64,000 nucleotides of DNA from Trichodelitschia bisporula (GCA_010356995.1 ML996692.1:1215344-1279343), one strand, 5' to 3'. Positions 11,371-23,292 are shown, counted from the first letter of the stretch. The notes: a model not told the origin generated them from the sequence alone. Program-made: numbers and translations.

Positions 11371-12160
11371 TTTGGCTCAAGGCGTACCTCCGGATGATAC
11401 CGGTATTTGATGCTGTTGTTCCAGCAGAGAGGATGATCAATATTCGACTTCGTGCCACATCGCGGAAGGACAGAACCAGAGCCGCAACAATTAGGGCACG
11501 GGAGCTTCGGGCCCACGTCTGCGCCATCTAGCTTTGGTACCTGCAGCAATGGAAAAGTTTCAACTCGCATTCGGGAGGTCCACGCATATCCAAGCTCGGT
11601 CCCCCGCGGCAAGATCCACGGCACGGACTATGGGGGAAGGCTGAGGACCAACAGGCTCATCGACCGATATTGAGCCTAGCGAGCGACCCCTCGTCATCAC
11701 GGGGCCCGCTCCCTTCCATATTGGGCCCAAAACATCGTGATTGGAGCAAACGTTAACAGACGCAGCGGACTGGACGATGATCGGGAAACCCGAGATCCTG
11801 CATGAAGGTCCCAAGGGTGTAATGAATGTCGTGCGCATGGCCAAGCACTGCCTGCCGTTATGCTTGACCTGCTTTCTTGCATGTCATTGCCTAATTCAAG
11901 CGAACGAAGCCTGGGGTTGTGGAGGGTTTTCGAAGGGAAAAAACGCCACAAGCGTGGAATTCATATATCGCACCTCGGCAGCGTTAACGAGAACGAAGCG
12001 CGTAAACGCCTTCCACGCCTCATCAACAGTTCGGAGAGAAGTTTAGGACGGGTGCTGCCGTCGGAACGAGCTAACTCTGTTAAAAGTCAACGTTCGCCAG
12101 CGAGTGAAGAAATACTTGGGTTTGGTTGTTTTGCATTTGCGAATAGGCATCTTTTGGTCC
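11371..12160. other. Divergent intergenic region between fasciclin and AA9 genes
   Basis: The two flanking genes are transcribed away from this 790-bp stretch, which should hold both promoters. Short open frames exist on both strands but none has a domain, splice-supported extension or coding-like composition. Confidence 0.4.
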
Positions 12161-13306
12161 ATGATGGGCTTCCCACTGGTGCTTTGTCTGCTCAACTTTG
12201 CGAGCGTGGTGTTTGCACATGGCTACATCAAATGGGTCGGCGTAGATAACAAACTGTAAGCCTCATGATATGATGCTGCATAAGACACTAAACTAGTTAG
12301 ATGGCCCGGATTTAACCCGTAAGCGGCTCACTCACCTCAGGTACGACCCTAACGTACGTAGGCACGTAGACGCTGCTATCAAGGCGAAGCGCATCTCCTT
12401 CGGACAGAGCTACAGCAACCACCCACGCTATGCACCCGACAATGTGCTCCGTTCGGACATCGCCTGCGGATCCCACAACGTGCCGGCAGGCGCTCAAGCA
12501 CCCGCACGAGCTGGGAGCAACATCACCTTCGGCTGGTCGACATGGCCAATAACGCACAACGGACCCATCATGACGTACATGGGCCGGTACTCGGGAGATG
12601 TTGCCAACGTCAACGTCAACGAAATTGAGTTCTTCAAGATTGGCGAGCTCGGCCTGCTGCCGGACAACGTGACCTGGGCCACCAATGTCCTTACGGCTAA
12701 CGACAACGTGACGTCGGCGACGATTCCGCATGATATCATCCCGGGAAATTACATCGTTCGTCATGAGCTCATTACGCTCCACTTTGCGACGGAGGACAGT
12801 CGGTATTATGATGCGGCGGCCAAAGCCAAGGGCGCGCAGGTGAGCGATTGTTCGATGCCAGCAAGGAGCCTGACTGATGCTGTTAGCACTTCATTACTTG
12901 CTTCAACATCAAAGTGACAGGCAGCGGGAAGGTTCAGCCACCCGGAGTCAAGTTCCCAGGGGGATACAAGCCAAGAGATCCGGGTATCTACTTCGACTTG
13001 TATCGCAACATCACACCATATCCGATTCCCGGACCGCCAGTGTACAAGCCATCGGGACCGGCGCCAGTTCTCGAAGACAAGCCGTACGAAATCGTCATGC
13101 CGGTCGGCAACTTGGTCGAGGACATCAAGTACTTCAACAACATGTACTACCAGGCGTGGAAGTGGGACGGGCAGACATATAAGCGGAACTACGACGCGAT
13201 TCATGGATGGGAGGACGGACCGAACAAGAATCTTACGCGCGCCTGCACCGCTGCGGATCCTTGTCTGGAGGACATCGGAGGAAGTAATCCGTCATATGGA
13301 CTTTAA
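12161..13306 (+). CDS. AA9 lytic polysaccharide monooxygenase (former GH61)
   Basis: Exons 12161-12255, 12341-12839 and 12887-13306 join in frame to 337 residues. A 19-residue signal peptide ends VVFA and leaves His20 as mature residue 1, the first ligand of the copper histidine brace. The second ligand is His104 in WPITHNGPIMTYM. Other AA9 hallmarks are IPGNYIVRHELITLHFA, GAQ...C, VTGSG, and PGGY...DPGIYFDLY. The enzyme oxidatively cleaves crystalline polysaccharide outside the cell. Aligned by the GAQxYxxC motif, the axial tyrosine is replaced by Phe200 (GAQHFITC), and about ten extra residues separate the second-sphere His from the Gln. The 75-residue C-terminal extension (WDGQTYKRNYD, ACTAADPC) is not a CBM1. 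There is no GPI signal. Confidence 0.93.
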
Positions 13307-13710
13307 CCGCTAATGATGTGGGGTGGCAAGGTGTCGTAAGGATTAAATGAAGATTTTTTTCTGTACCGGATATATCGGCGTGACTGTACTGAACAGTGTT
13401 AATGCTATTCATCATATGGGAATAGGATCGCACCTGGCGATGACCCCAGACATACCAGACAGTCTGGAAGTCTGACGAGGCATCTCGTTCTTTTCTGGGA
13501 TCGGGCACTTTCGGCCAGCGGCAAGGCGGACTTCTCAAGCAAGGTTGCTGTCTCATATCGAGCGGCGCGCCTCACCTTTTGCCTTTCCAACCCATTTGTT
13601 ACATGGTACATAACTGATTTTAGGAAAGCCAGCCAACTTGGAACAAGGAATGAATGTTGTGTGGGTCACAGTGTGTAGGATGTTGGCGGCACTTGCACCA
13701 AGACTGATGC

Positions 13711-13738
13711 GATAAGATAAGATGATAAGATAAGATCT
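13711..13738. promoter_or_regulatory. Cluster of four GATA-factor motifs
   Basis: The sequence reads as two copies of (GATAA)2-GAT. HGATAR is the core site of fungal GATA factors such as AreA/NreB. The cluster lies 405 bp past the AA9 stop and 1.6 kb before hsp88, so its target is unclear; it may also be only a simple repeat. Confidence 0.3.
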
Positions 13739-15030
13739 TTGCATCAGACGCTTTGCTTTTGCCAGATCGCAACTCCCGAAGTTGCGGCTTCTCTTCTCAA
13801 TTCACCTCGGAGGGCTGGTGTCCCTTGTGTCTACCTTTGCTCTCCACATACTCAACTCATTTTTCTAATCCATTCGTAATGCCATCATTGGCAAGTTATC
13901 AAATTCGAGCTCACCAAGACTCTGGGCAGGCTAGTGACTAAACTCACCCAGGGTGAGAATTTATCCCGATCCCAGTGGATCTCGTCACGTAAATCCCGTT
14001 CGCCCAACGGGACACCCGGATCTATTCAAGTGGGGCAGGAAGAATACATGGGAGGTCTGCCAGAAACGATGGTGGGGACCGGATTTTACTGTTGCTTCTC
14101 GGCCCTCAATCGGGCACCATTTGATCACTCTCTGCTACTCCGTATCCGTGCAGTTTCTACGGCGATCGAGGACCTCAAGAACTGCGGGTATAGAGGCAGC
14201 CGGAGATCTCAACCTTGCCTCTGGTAGCAACCGATGTTGAAGTACAGTAGAAGCGCAGCCTTGCGTCTTACAACGTAGAACCGCCAAGAGCATCAACCAT
14301 TCGATGAGCACCGTGACGGCTGCCTGCTTCATTGGCACAAACCTCAGTCCCTTCCCTATGCTCCTTGAGCGGGAAAATGGTATCCAGTACTCATAGGAAA
14401 TACGTATAACAGTTTCGGACGGGTTTGAGTCATTTCCGGGAGCTGGAGTCCATGTAAGTGCCTTACTCAGAAGAACAGACGTCTAAACCGTGGAAGCAAC
14501 GCTTGAAGGTCGAGTTTTCAGCCCTCAATACAGAGGCATAGGGTGTTAGGCTGGCGTGGAAGGTGAGAAGGCGAGAAGCAGGAACTCATCGTAGATGACG
14601 TCCGATGTTGTGCTTTTGTCCCCATGTAAGTTCAAGGAGCACTCTTTACGGGCACTTGGACATCGGTGGAAAGACTGGGGCTTCGACACCAATGCCATGC
14701 TTCCACGTCTGTTCAGTTGATCTCGATGTGTCGTCTCTGTTGTCGCCTTGTCAGTTCACCCCAAGCGAGGCGGACTCTTTGCGCCACCTTGGCACACACA
14801 GCCACTCTTGAAGGCGGGCTATTGGTGGGGCAGTTTTCTAACGCTTGGCAACCGGTTGCACAGGCGACGAGGGGCAAGGGAAAAAAGTCGTCGCCGGGTT
14901 AAGGGTGAGGATTGAGCGAGGGTTGGGCGAGAGAAGAGCGAAAAGAGAAGCAACGACTTCTATATTTCTTGGCGGAACACGACGTTGTCTTGACAGTAGG
15001 TCGCTTGATTGGCCAGCGAGAGGTGTGGGC

Positions 15031-15055
15031 GGAATGGAAATGTGACGAACGTTCT
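15031..15055 (+). promoter_or_regulatory. Candidate heat shock element for hsp88
   Basis: Five-base units in register read gGAAt, gGAAa, tGTGa, cGAAc, gTTCt, that is GAA at 15032, 15037 and 15047 and TTC at 15052. Hsf1 binds nGAAn/nTTCn units repeated every 5 bp; this is a gapped array with one unit broken. It sits about 290 bp upstream of the hsp88 start codon, the expected place. Confidence 0.5.
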
Positions 15056-15341
15056 AGTGGTCCAGCGAATTTTATCGAAAAAACAGCCTCAGGAAGAGAG
15101 TGGAGAGAACCTTGACGCTCCCGCTGCCCGGAAGAAGTGACACCACACATCTAAAGGCAACCACCCCGTACAAAACTCGCATTTACACATTTCACATACC
15201 CCAACCACACCCTCGATTTCTCGCCGTCATCAACATTACCCACACCCCGACTATCGCAACTCTCGGTCTCTCAGTTGCCTCTCCCCGTCACCCCTACGCA
15301 AGAACCGACCTTTACAGCATCGTCCCCCACCGAGCGTTAAC

Positions 15342-17962
15342 ATGACGACAGTCGTTGGCTGTGACTTTGGTTCCCTCAACACCGTTATCGCGGTCGCGAG
15401 GAACCGTGGTGTCGATGTAGTATGTTCTACAGCCCCCCCCCACTCCGATGTCCCTACGCACAAAGTATCTCGAGGTTTTCTTCATGTGGGCGGGGCGTGG
15501 CTCGCACGTTCACCCCGCCGTTGCCCCGCCATGTTTGACTTTTACCTCTTGCTACCCCACCACCACTCTGACTTTGAAGTTGCAGTACGCTGACAGATAC
15601 ATCTAGATCACCAACGAGGTTTCTAACCGTGCAACTCCGTACGTTATCGCGTTCCTCCCACTTTGTCGCCTCCATCTAACACGAAACCAGTTCTCTCGTG
15701 GGTTTCGGACCCAAACGTCGATACATCGGCGAAGCTGCAAAGACGCAAGAGATTTCCAATCTCAAGAACACCGTTGGTTTCTTGACTCGGTTAGCCGGCC
15801 GCTCTATCAAGGATCCGGACATAGCGATCGAGCAGGACTTCATCGCGGCGCCGCTTATCGACATCAATGGCCAGGTCGGTGTCGAGGTGTCGTACCTGGG
15901 CAAGAAGGAGCAGTTTACTGCTGTTCAGCTCATGGCTATGTACTTCACTCGCATCAAGGATACTGCCGCTGCCGAGCTGAGGGCTCCAGTGTCAGACATT
16001 GTTGTGAGCGTTCCGGCCTGGTACACCGATGCACAGCGCCGTGGCATGCTTGATGCTGCTGAGATCGCGGGCCTGAAGCTGCTTCGTCTCATCAACGACA
16101 CTACTGCCGTTGCGCTCGGCTACGGTATCACCAAGACGGAGCTGCCCGGTCCTGAGGAGAAGCCCCGCCGCGTTGTGTTCGTTGATATCGGTCACAGCAA
16201 TTACACGTGCACGGTTGTCGAGCTCCGCAAGGGTGAGCTGACCGTCAAGGCTACTGCGTGCGACCGCCACTTTGGTGGGCGCAACTTCGACAAAGCTCTT
16301 GTTGACCACTTCGCTCGGGAGTTCAAGGAGAAGTACAAGATCGACATCAACGAGAACCCCAAGGCTCGGTTCCGCGTTCTTGCTGCTTGCGAGAAGCTCA
16401 AGAAAGTTCTTTCGGCCAACGCGTCGGCGCCTCTCAATATCGAGTCGCTGATGAACGATGTCGACGTTCGTTCGTTCCTCAAGCGCGAGGAGCTCGAAGA
16501 GCTTGTGCGTCCGCTCCTGGACCGTGCCACAGTTCCCATCGAGCAAGCTCTCGCCGAGGCCAAGCTCACGCCAGCGGACATTGACGCTGTCGAGATGGTT
16601 GGTGGCTCTACGCGTGTGCCGTCGCTCAAGTCTGCCATCCAGGAATTCTTTGGCAAAACCCTCTCCTTCACCTGCAACCAGGACGAGGCTGCCGCGCGTG
16701 GCTGTGCTTTCAGCTGCGCCATCCTCTCACCCGCCTTCCGTGTCCGCGACTTCTCCGTCCACGATGTCGTCAGCTACCCCATCGAATTCACCTGGGAGAA
16801 GTCACCTGATATCCCGGATGAGGACACCAGCTTGACCGTGTTCAACAAAGGCAATGTGATGCCGTCTACCAAGATCCTCACGTTCTACCGGAAGCAGCCT
16901 TTCGACCTTGAGGCCAAGTACGCCAAGCCTGAGCTGTTGCCGAGCAAAATGAACCCGTGGATTGGTCGCTTTTCCGTCAAGGGGGTCAAGGCTGACTCCA
17001 AGGATGACTTTATGATCTGCAAGCTCAAGGCGCGGTTGAACCTTCACGGCGTCCTGAACGTCGAGCAGGGCTACTACGTTGAGGAGCAGGAGATTGAGGA
17101 ACCCATCCCTGAAGCCAAGGAGGGTGACAAGAAGGACCCTGACGTAAGCTCCCCGTCTCGCACAAACTTACGTAAAGAATCGTACTGTGAACGGATAAGG
17201 GCCAAAGTGGATAGGGCCTTGGAGAGGCTTTGGGTGTGTTGCAGAACAAATGTGCCTCTCGTAGTCGTCTCTGGCGGTGTTTGCTTTTGATCTTTTCGTC
17301 TTTAAGCGGACTATACTAACATATTTTTTCTAGGCTATGGATACCGACACTAATGGCGACAAGCCGAAGACCCGCAAGGTCAAGAAGCAGGTCCGCAAGG
17401 GCGATCTCCCGCTGTCCGCCGGCACCGCGTCCATGGATCAGGAGGCCAAGCTCGCCTCCATAGAGAAGGAACAGTCGATGTTCATGGAAGACAAGCTCGT
17501 CGCCGACACGGAGGACAAGAAGAACGAGCTTGAGTCCTACATCTACGAGCTACGCGACAAGCTCGAGGACCGGTACGCCGAGTTCGTGAGCGATGAGGAG
17601 AAGGCCAAGATCCGCGAGAAGCTTGAGACTACGGAGGTATGTTGTTCGCTTTCCTACGGCGAGTATCAGAAGCTAACGGGAATTAGGACTGGCTCTATGA
17701 GGACGGTGAGGACGCCCTCAAGGCGGTCTATATTTCCAAGATCGAGGAGATTCGCGTCGTTGCTGGCCCCGTCGTTCAGCGCTACTTCGAGAAGCAGGAG
17801 GAGGAGCGCCAGGAGCGCCAGCGCAAGATTGATGAGGAGGCGGCGCGCAAGAAGGCTGCTGAGGATGCTAAGAAAGCCGCTGAGGAGGAAGCGAAGAAGG
17901 CGGCTGAGTCTAAGGACGAGGAGATGAAGGACGCGCCTGCGGGTGACGCTGATAAGGCGTAA
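15342..17962 (+). CDS. hsp88: Hsp110-family chaperone Hsp88 (Sse1 homologue)
   Basis: Exons 15342-15419, 15607-15638, 15691-17143, 17334-17636 and 17687-17962 join in frame to 713 residues, the usual length of Neurospora Hsp88. The N-terminal nucleotide-binding domain begins VVGCDFGSLNTVIAVARNRG and includes NDTTAVALGYG and VEMVGGSTRVPSLK. The C-terminal half has the extended acidic loop and Lys/Glu/Ala-rich tail ending KDAPAGDADKA. Hsp110 proteins are nucleotide exchange factors for cytosolic Hsp70 and hold unfolded proteins. Exon 2 is only 32 nt. The intron at 17144-17333 has a textbook ACTAAC branch site. A candidate heat shock element lies upstream at 15031-15055. Confidence 0.96.
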
Positions 17963-18268
17963 ACGTGACTTTGTCGTCAAACGCTGGGCTTAGATGTTGG
18001 CTATTCATGGGGCTGAGATTTTCTCGTTTGTGTGGAATGATGATGGGCGTGTTGATTCCGTTGTCCCCAGTCTGTTTGCGTGTGGTGGTTGACGGGGGGT
18101 CTGGCATTGTTTTTCATGACGTTGAAGGAAAATGCGCCTGCGATAGACTCCATTCCCATAGAATGAGCGGTGGGGGCGGGGGTGTACCTTGCTTCTTGAA
18201 CTTGCATCAGATATTCTCAGGCAATGAATGGTAGAACGGATACGAGTCTTGTGCATTAAATTATTCCC
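17963..18268. other. Convergent 3' region of hsp88 and the helicase gene
   Basis: The 306 bp between the two stop codons should carry both 3' UTRs. No other feature seen. Confidence 0.4.
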
Positions 18269-20580
18269 TCATTTCTTTTCATCCGGTATGAAGCGTTCTT
18301 CACCCTCATCATACTCTTCCTCACTCACTCTCCCGTCTCTCCGGAGACGAACCTCCCCTCGCTCAAACTGCCTAAGCTTATCATCCACGCGAAAGCGCGC
18401 CCACCACTCCTCCTCCGACACCATCGCCGCGCTCTGCGCCGCCTGCCTCGCCATCTCTACCGCCCTCTCCAACTTCCTCTTCGTCGTATCTGCCGCCTTC
18501 TCTGCCTTGCCAGCCTTCCTCCTCTCCACAGCGCCCGACTTCACCGCCCCAGCCTCAAGCTCGGTACCTGAATCTCCTGCCTCCCCCGCCAATGGCCCAA
18601 CCCTAACCCCCCCCAACCCCAGCTTCCCCTCCATCTTCTTCCCCCTCTCCACCTTCCTCCTCGCCACCGCCGCCTTCTTCACCAGCCCCTTCGCCCCAAA
18701 CTTAAGTTTGGTAATCAAATCCCCCGCCTCGCCCATCGTCAAGCCCTTCAGCTTAACCCCCTCCTCCGCCTTAAGTAATCCCGCAAGCAACGCCATCTGC
18801 GCCTCCGACGCGGGCCTCCCACGCCGCTGCCTCCGCCAGTCAAGTATATACCTCGGAAACCGCCCATGAGCATATGCATCCGCAGCCGCAAGTGCAGCCT
18901 GCAGCGAAGGCGCGTCCGCAATCAAATGTGGCCTTGCATAGGGCACGCGAGCCTCTTTATGTGGGCCCGGGGCGTGGGGCCGGAGTTTGAGCACGTGGCA
19001 CACGCGGTACATGGGTGCGGAGGTGGAGGCGGAGGTGGAGGGGTCGCGGTTCACGGAGAGATAGTCCCCGCTCTGCGTGGTTAGGATGAACCGCGACGAG
19101 TTGACCTGGACCCAGGCGTGCGGACTCAGACTGCGGAGCTTGCGATCCGGGCGCCGGTCCGCTAGGAGGGCGGAGAGGGAGGGGTAGTCCGTGAACGCGA
19201 GATGGCCGTCCAGCGCCTCCTCCGCGGCCTGAGCCTCCGCGGCCTGCGCCTCCGCGACCTGTGCCTGGAGTTGCGCAGGCGAGGCAGCGGTGAGGCGGAG
19301 GTTGGGCTCGAGGCCGAAGAGGGTGGGCACGCTGACGACGCCGGTTGCGAGCGCAGCGACCATGTCTATGACGTGGCAGTCGCGTTTTTCTGGGTGCAGG
19401 CGCAGGCCGCGGCCGAGCATTTGGGTGAGAAGGTTGCGGGAGCGCGTGGGGCGGGCGAGGAGGATGCAGTCTATGCCTGGGATGTCGGTGCCTTCGGTGA
19501 AGATGGCGCAGTTGAGGAGGAGCGGGAACTCGCGGTTGCGGAAGGCGGCGAGTAAGGCGGCGCGCTCGGGGGCGGGGGTGGAGGAGGTTATGTAGCGGGC
19601 GTCGAGGTTGTGGGCCCTAAAGGCGGCGGTGAGGGAGCGGACGTGGGTGGTATCGATGCAGAAGACTAGTGTGGAGAGGCGGGTGGAGGCGCGCGTGAGC
19701 CAGGCGTGGACGGTGGCTTCGTTGTTTGCTGGGGTGTTTATTGCGCGGGATAGGGCGGGGGTTGCGAAGTCCCCGCTTGAGGTGGTGGGGAGGGATCGGA
19801 GGTCGGCACGCAGCTCGACGGTGGTGAAGAGCACCTCGGCTAGCCACTTGTCGTTTATCATCTCAATGTAGTCTTTGTGGTAGACTATGTGGTCGATTAC
19901 GGAGCCGAGTTTTAGGCCGTCGGAGCGGGAGAATGTCGCGGATACACCTAGTAGGGCGGGCGATTCAACTTCCAGATGGCGGAGGTTGAAGTGTTTGAGT
20001 ACATTCAGGTAGCGCGGCGCCACAATGTGGTGGGCTTCGTCGACGAGAACTAGTTTGAAGCGTGAGGGGTTGAATTTTAAGATCCGGTCGCGGGAGGTTA
20101 TGCTCTGCAATGAGGCGACGGTTATGTCGGCAAGGCCGGAGGCGCGGGATTTGCCTAGCTCGATTTCGATGCTCTTGTTTGGGTATGCTTTTGCGCAGTG
20201 CTTGTATGCCTGGTCGACTAGTTCCTGGCGGTGGGCGAGGATGAGTGTTCGTGTTCGGTCGCCTGTCGATGGGATGCGATCTATCAGTTGTGTGAATATG
20301 ACCTGCAGAACCGTTAGTCTCTCCAGACATGCTGGATACTAGCACGAACAGTTTTCCCGCTTCCGGTAGCCAGAGATATTCCCAGCCGTTTGTGCCCTTG
20401 CTTAAGGTGGTCCAGGACGGCGGTTATGCAGTCTTCTTGGTAGGGTCTGAGCTGGATCTTGGATGCATCCAGCAGACCTGCCGTTTGGTCGGAGATGGCT
20501 GTGGTATGCCGCCGGGAGAAGAGTAGAGGCATGCATCGTGCGTAGAGTCGGAGCTGTCGCGGTAACCGGGCAAAGGTCAT
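18269..20580 (-). CDS. Mitochondrial DEAH helicase, Irc3-like
   Basis: Exons 20580-20350 and 20302-18269 join in frame to 754 residues through a 47-nt intron with a GACTAAC branch site, placed directly after the Walker A motif ATGSGKT (ends at residue 77). The Walker B box is DEAH (about residues 165-168), followed by SATFSR and the helicase C domain with [18 protein letters not shown] and [13 protein letters not shown]. The layout matches the superfamily 2 helicase Irc3, which acts on branched DNA to maintain mitochondrial DNA. The Arg-rich N-terminus ([20 protein letters not shown]) looks like a mitochondrial presequence. I chose the ATG at 20580; the frame also continues upstream to a TTG. 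The C-terminal 200 residues are Ala/Lys/Arg-rich and partly coiled coil. Confidence 0.88.
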
Positions 20581-20915
20581 GGGCGTTGATGGTGCCAGTT
20601 CGCATGCTGCCAATAGGTTCCGAGCAGCCAGTGAGCGCAGCTAAAGAAAATGAGTTCGGGAAGAAGTATTTAGGGAGATATTCGGTGCGACAGGTTGATA
20701 GGTGTCTGGGGTGGTCTTGATCTGACGTTGAAGTTTGCGCCACAGAAGGAAAGATACGTGCATGGGGAAATATAAGTGGCGGTGCTGGTTCATTCTTTGC
20801 TTGACCTTCGACATGGAACTCTGAAGTTCTTGAAACAATTGTTTCCCTCTGAAATCTCCAACTAGAAGACACTAACAGCTTTCACGCTGCATCGAAATGC
20901 TCCAGTTTGCCCACC
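20581..20915. other. Divergent promoter region, helicase and SANT genes
   Basis: These 335 bp separate two start codons pointing away from each other, so both promoters must lie here or in the leaders. No other feature seen. Confidence 0.4.
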
Positions 20916-23168
20916 ATGGACCCCGAAAGCGGCGTAGAAGAGTTCGCTACAGAAACAGGCATCTCTAGTTCCACCGACACCCAGCAAGTGCCCCGTGAAG
21001 CGAACAAGGCGAACGAACGGAACATGTTGCAGAATCCGGACCCTCCGCCAAAAACATCCAGGAAGCGCCGCCGCTCTTCCTCCGGAATATCCACCCGGGA
21101 GTACAACAAAAAGTCCCGCCAGCTCCGCGGCGCCTACAGCGACGAATACCGCCAGCTCTTCAACTCCACTCTCGCCGACGCCCAAGACCCCCTCAGCTCT
21201 AACCGCCACGGCACTCTCCACACCTCCCAAATCGGCCTCACAATCTGGACATCAGATGAAAAACACGTATTCTTCGCCGCTCTAACGCGCTACGGCCGCG
21301 ATGACATCCCGCAAATCGCCGCCGCGGTCGGAAAGTCCCAACTCGAGGTCCGGGACTATATAATGCACTTGCACGACGGCTTCACGGAGTACAATTATTT
21401 GCATTATGATGAGTTGGGCGATCCGGTGGGTGCTATGCAGGCGGCGGCGGAGATTGGTGAGGAGTGTGTGGGGATGCTGGAGGGGGCGGCGGAGGCGTTG
21501 GCTTGGTATCAGGATACGTGGGAGGGGAAGAGGGAGAGGGAGAGGTGGGGGGAGGTTTGGATGCTGGATGGGGGGGTTGCGGTGGGGATTGAGGAGGAGA
21601 TTGATACGCTGCGGGATGAAGAGGATGACGATTCTGACTCGGATTCCGAGTCCTCAGACTCTGCCACCCGCCCGAAGTCCAAATCCGATCTCGGCTACGG
21701 CCCGCCGGACTCAAACGCCGGTCCTGCGACAGCTCCAGGCGCTGAATCTAGCTCGTCCACGAAAACGCTCAATCCCCAAAAACCACCCACGCCGCTCCTA
21801 GACGCCATCCCTGCCGCCTCACTCCTCAATCTCTCGACCCTCCTGCGCCTCTCCTCCTCCGTCTTCATGAACTCCACCGACCCAGATCACCAATGGACCA
21901 CCTACTCCCCGCACCCCCCCTCAATCCGCGCAACCGCCCTCACCGACCTCGCAACCCTCATCCGCTCCCTAACAACCCGCCTCGTCTCCGCCACCCTCTT
22001 CCAAGCGCAATCCCGCCTGCGCGCTACAGAGCGCCTCGGCCGGAAATGGCAGCACGTGCCCGCGGTCATTACGCGCGACGTGCACACGGCCATTGCGATT
22101 CTGGGGGAGAAGGAAGATGCGAAGGCGTTTTGGGCGGGCTTGCCCGGGCGATTGGAGGCGGACTGGTGGTTTCGCTTGCCGGGGAATAGGAGGAGGGGGG
22201 TTAGGGTTAGCCGGGAGCGGGCGAGAGAATTACTGGCACGGCCGTGTACGAAGCGGAGTTTTGCTGAGGGGGTGGAGGAGGAGGACGAGGACGAGTTCTC
22301 CGCGCACGAAGACGATGCAGAGTTGGAGGAGGAGGAAGAAAGGGGGGACGAAAGCATCGACGAAGCAACCCGCGAATCCTTCTTCTCCTCAGCGCACACA
22401 GCCTTCACCGCGCACCGCCTCCGCTCCCTCCCCACACTCCTCGAGAAAGAAGAAGCTTTCGACGCGTATCTCGAAGCGTTAGATGCTCAAACTAGCCGTG
22501 CCGAGGAGCGCGCGTTGTGGGATGTGCTAGGCCGGGATGGACCGGAGGGGTTGTATGGGGAGGAGGGTGGGGTTGAGAGTGGGGTTGAGATGATGAGGGG
22601 CAGGGCGGGGGAGAGGGTCGATTGGCGGTGGGGTGTTAGGGGGGNNNNNNNNNNNNNNNNNNNNNNNNNNNNNNNNNNNNNNNNNNNNNNNNNNGTGGAT
22701 TTTAGGGCGGAGGGGAGTGAGGTGGAGTTGCCGTTCCGGCGGGGGGTGGGGGAGCAGCCGATGCGAGCGAGGCGTCGGGGGGATGAGGAGGGGGGTGCTA
22801 GCGATGAGGAGATGGCGAGCGAGGAGGGCGAGGCGGGGCCGATGGGTATTGGGAAGGACATCGTAGGCGGGAAGCAGAAGGCCAAGGGGAAGAAGCCTAT
22901 CCGAGCCAGGCGCCGGAGTGACGACGAGGGGGATGTTAGTGATGAAGTGACGGCGAGTGACGAGAGCTCAGCGGGACCGATAAGAGGTGGGAAGAAGAAG
23001 TCCAAAGCGCGCGCTCAGCTACCCGCCCCTCCGCCAAAATCACCACGAGTTTCCCGACGAGCTTCTGTTGCATCACGACTGGCAACTTCGACCTTGGTCG
23101 ATGAGGTGGGCGTTCATGGCGGCAGTGAAGAGAGCAGTTCAGACGACTACGCGCCAGGATCAAATTAA
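20916..23168 (+). CDS. SANT/Myb protein, Rrn5-like RNA polymerase I upstream factor
   Basis: Single exon of about 750 codons. The ATG sits in a good context (ACCATGG). After a basic leader comes a SANT-type domain (WTSDEKHVFFAALTRYG followed by DDIPQIAAAVGKSQLEVRDY, about residues 110-155), then DGFTEYNYLHYDEL. This resembles fungal Rrn5, a subunit of the upstream activation factor at the rDNA promoter; assignment is by domain layout. The rest is low complexity with acidic blocks. An assembly gap of 50 N (22645-22694) lies in the frame, so length and frame continuity there are unproven. After it, two 40-residue repeats of the form RARRR-DDEG-SDE-AS-GP-GGK-K follow. Confidence 0.65.
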   Translation: MDPESGVEEFATETGISSSTDTQQVPREANKANERNMLQNPDPPPKTSRKRRRSSSGISTREYNKKSRQLRGAYSDEYRQLFNSTLADAQDPLSSNRHGTLHTSQIGLTIWTSDEKHVFFAALTRYGRDDIPQIAAAVGKSQLEVRDYIMHLHDGFTEYNYLHYDELGDPVGAMQAAAEIGEECVGMLEGAAEALAWYQDTWEGKRERERWGEVWMLDGGVAVGIEEEIDTLRDEEDDDSDSDSESSDSATRPKSKSDLGYGPPDSNAGPATAPGAESSSSTKTLNPQKPPTPLLDAIPAASLLNLSTLLRLSSSVFMNSTDPDHQWTTYSPHPPSIRATALTDLATLIRSLTTRLVSATLFQAQSRLRATERLGRKWQHVPAVITRDVHTAIAILGEKEDAKAFWAGLPGRLEADWWFRLPGNRRRGVRVSRERARELLARPCTKRSFAEGVEEEDEDEFSAHEDDAELEEEEERGDESIDEATRESFFSSAHTAFTAHRLRSLPTLLEKEEAFDAYLEALDAQTSRAEERALWDVLGRDGPEGLYGEEGGVESGVEMMRGRAGERVDWRWGVRGXXXXXXXXXXXXXXXXXVDFRAEGSEVELPFRRGVGEQPMRARRRGDEEGGASDEEMASEEGEAGPMGIGKDIVGGKQKAKGKKPIRARRRSDDEGDVSDEVTASDESSAGPIRGGKKKSKARAQLPAPPPKSPRVSRRASVASRLATSTLVDEVGVHGGSEESSSDDYAPGSN
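22645..22694. other. Assembly gap (50 N)
   Basis: Exactly 50 N in the coding part of the SANT gene. A round number suggests a placeholder rather than a measured size. It lies in GC-rich, G-biased sequence just before a duplicated coding segment, which may have blocked assembly. Confidence 0.95.
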
Positions 23169-23292
23169 GATACGTGTAAGATAGGGTAATAAGTAGGATC
23201 CAAAACCCCATACGTCGAACCAACGCTTTTGAATCAATCGCAGAAAAGCCATGTACACATAACACCCATTCCTAAAGCACAACAAGCAATTG

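Larger units (their letters stand above)
13307..15341. other. 2-kb intergenic region before hsp88
   Basis: No gene I can support. It contains a cluster of four GATAA motifs at 13711-13738 and, near its right end, candidate heat shock elements (15031-15055). The last 200 bp are pyrimidine-rich, as expected for a strongly expressed leader. Short open frames show no protein features. Confidence 0.45.
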
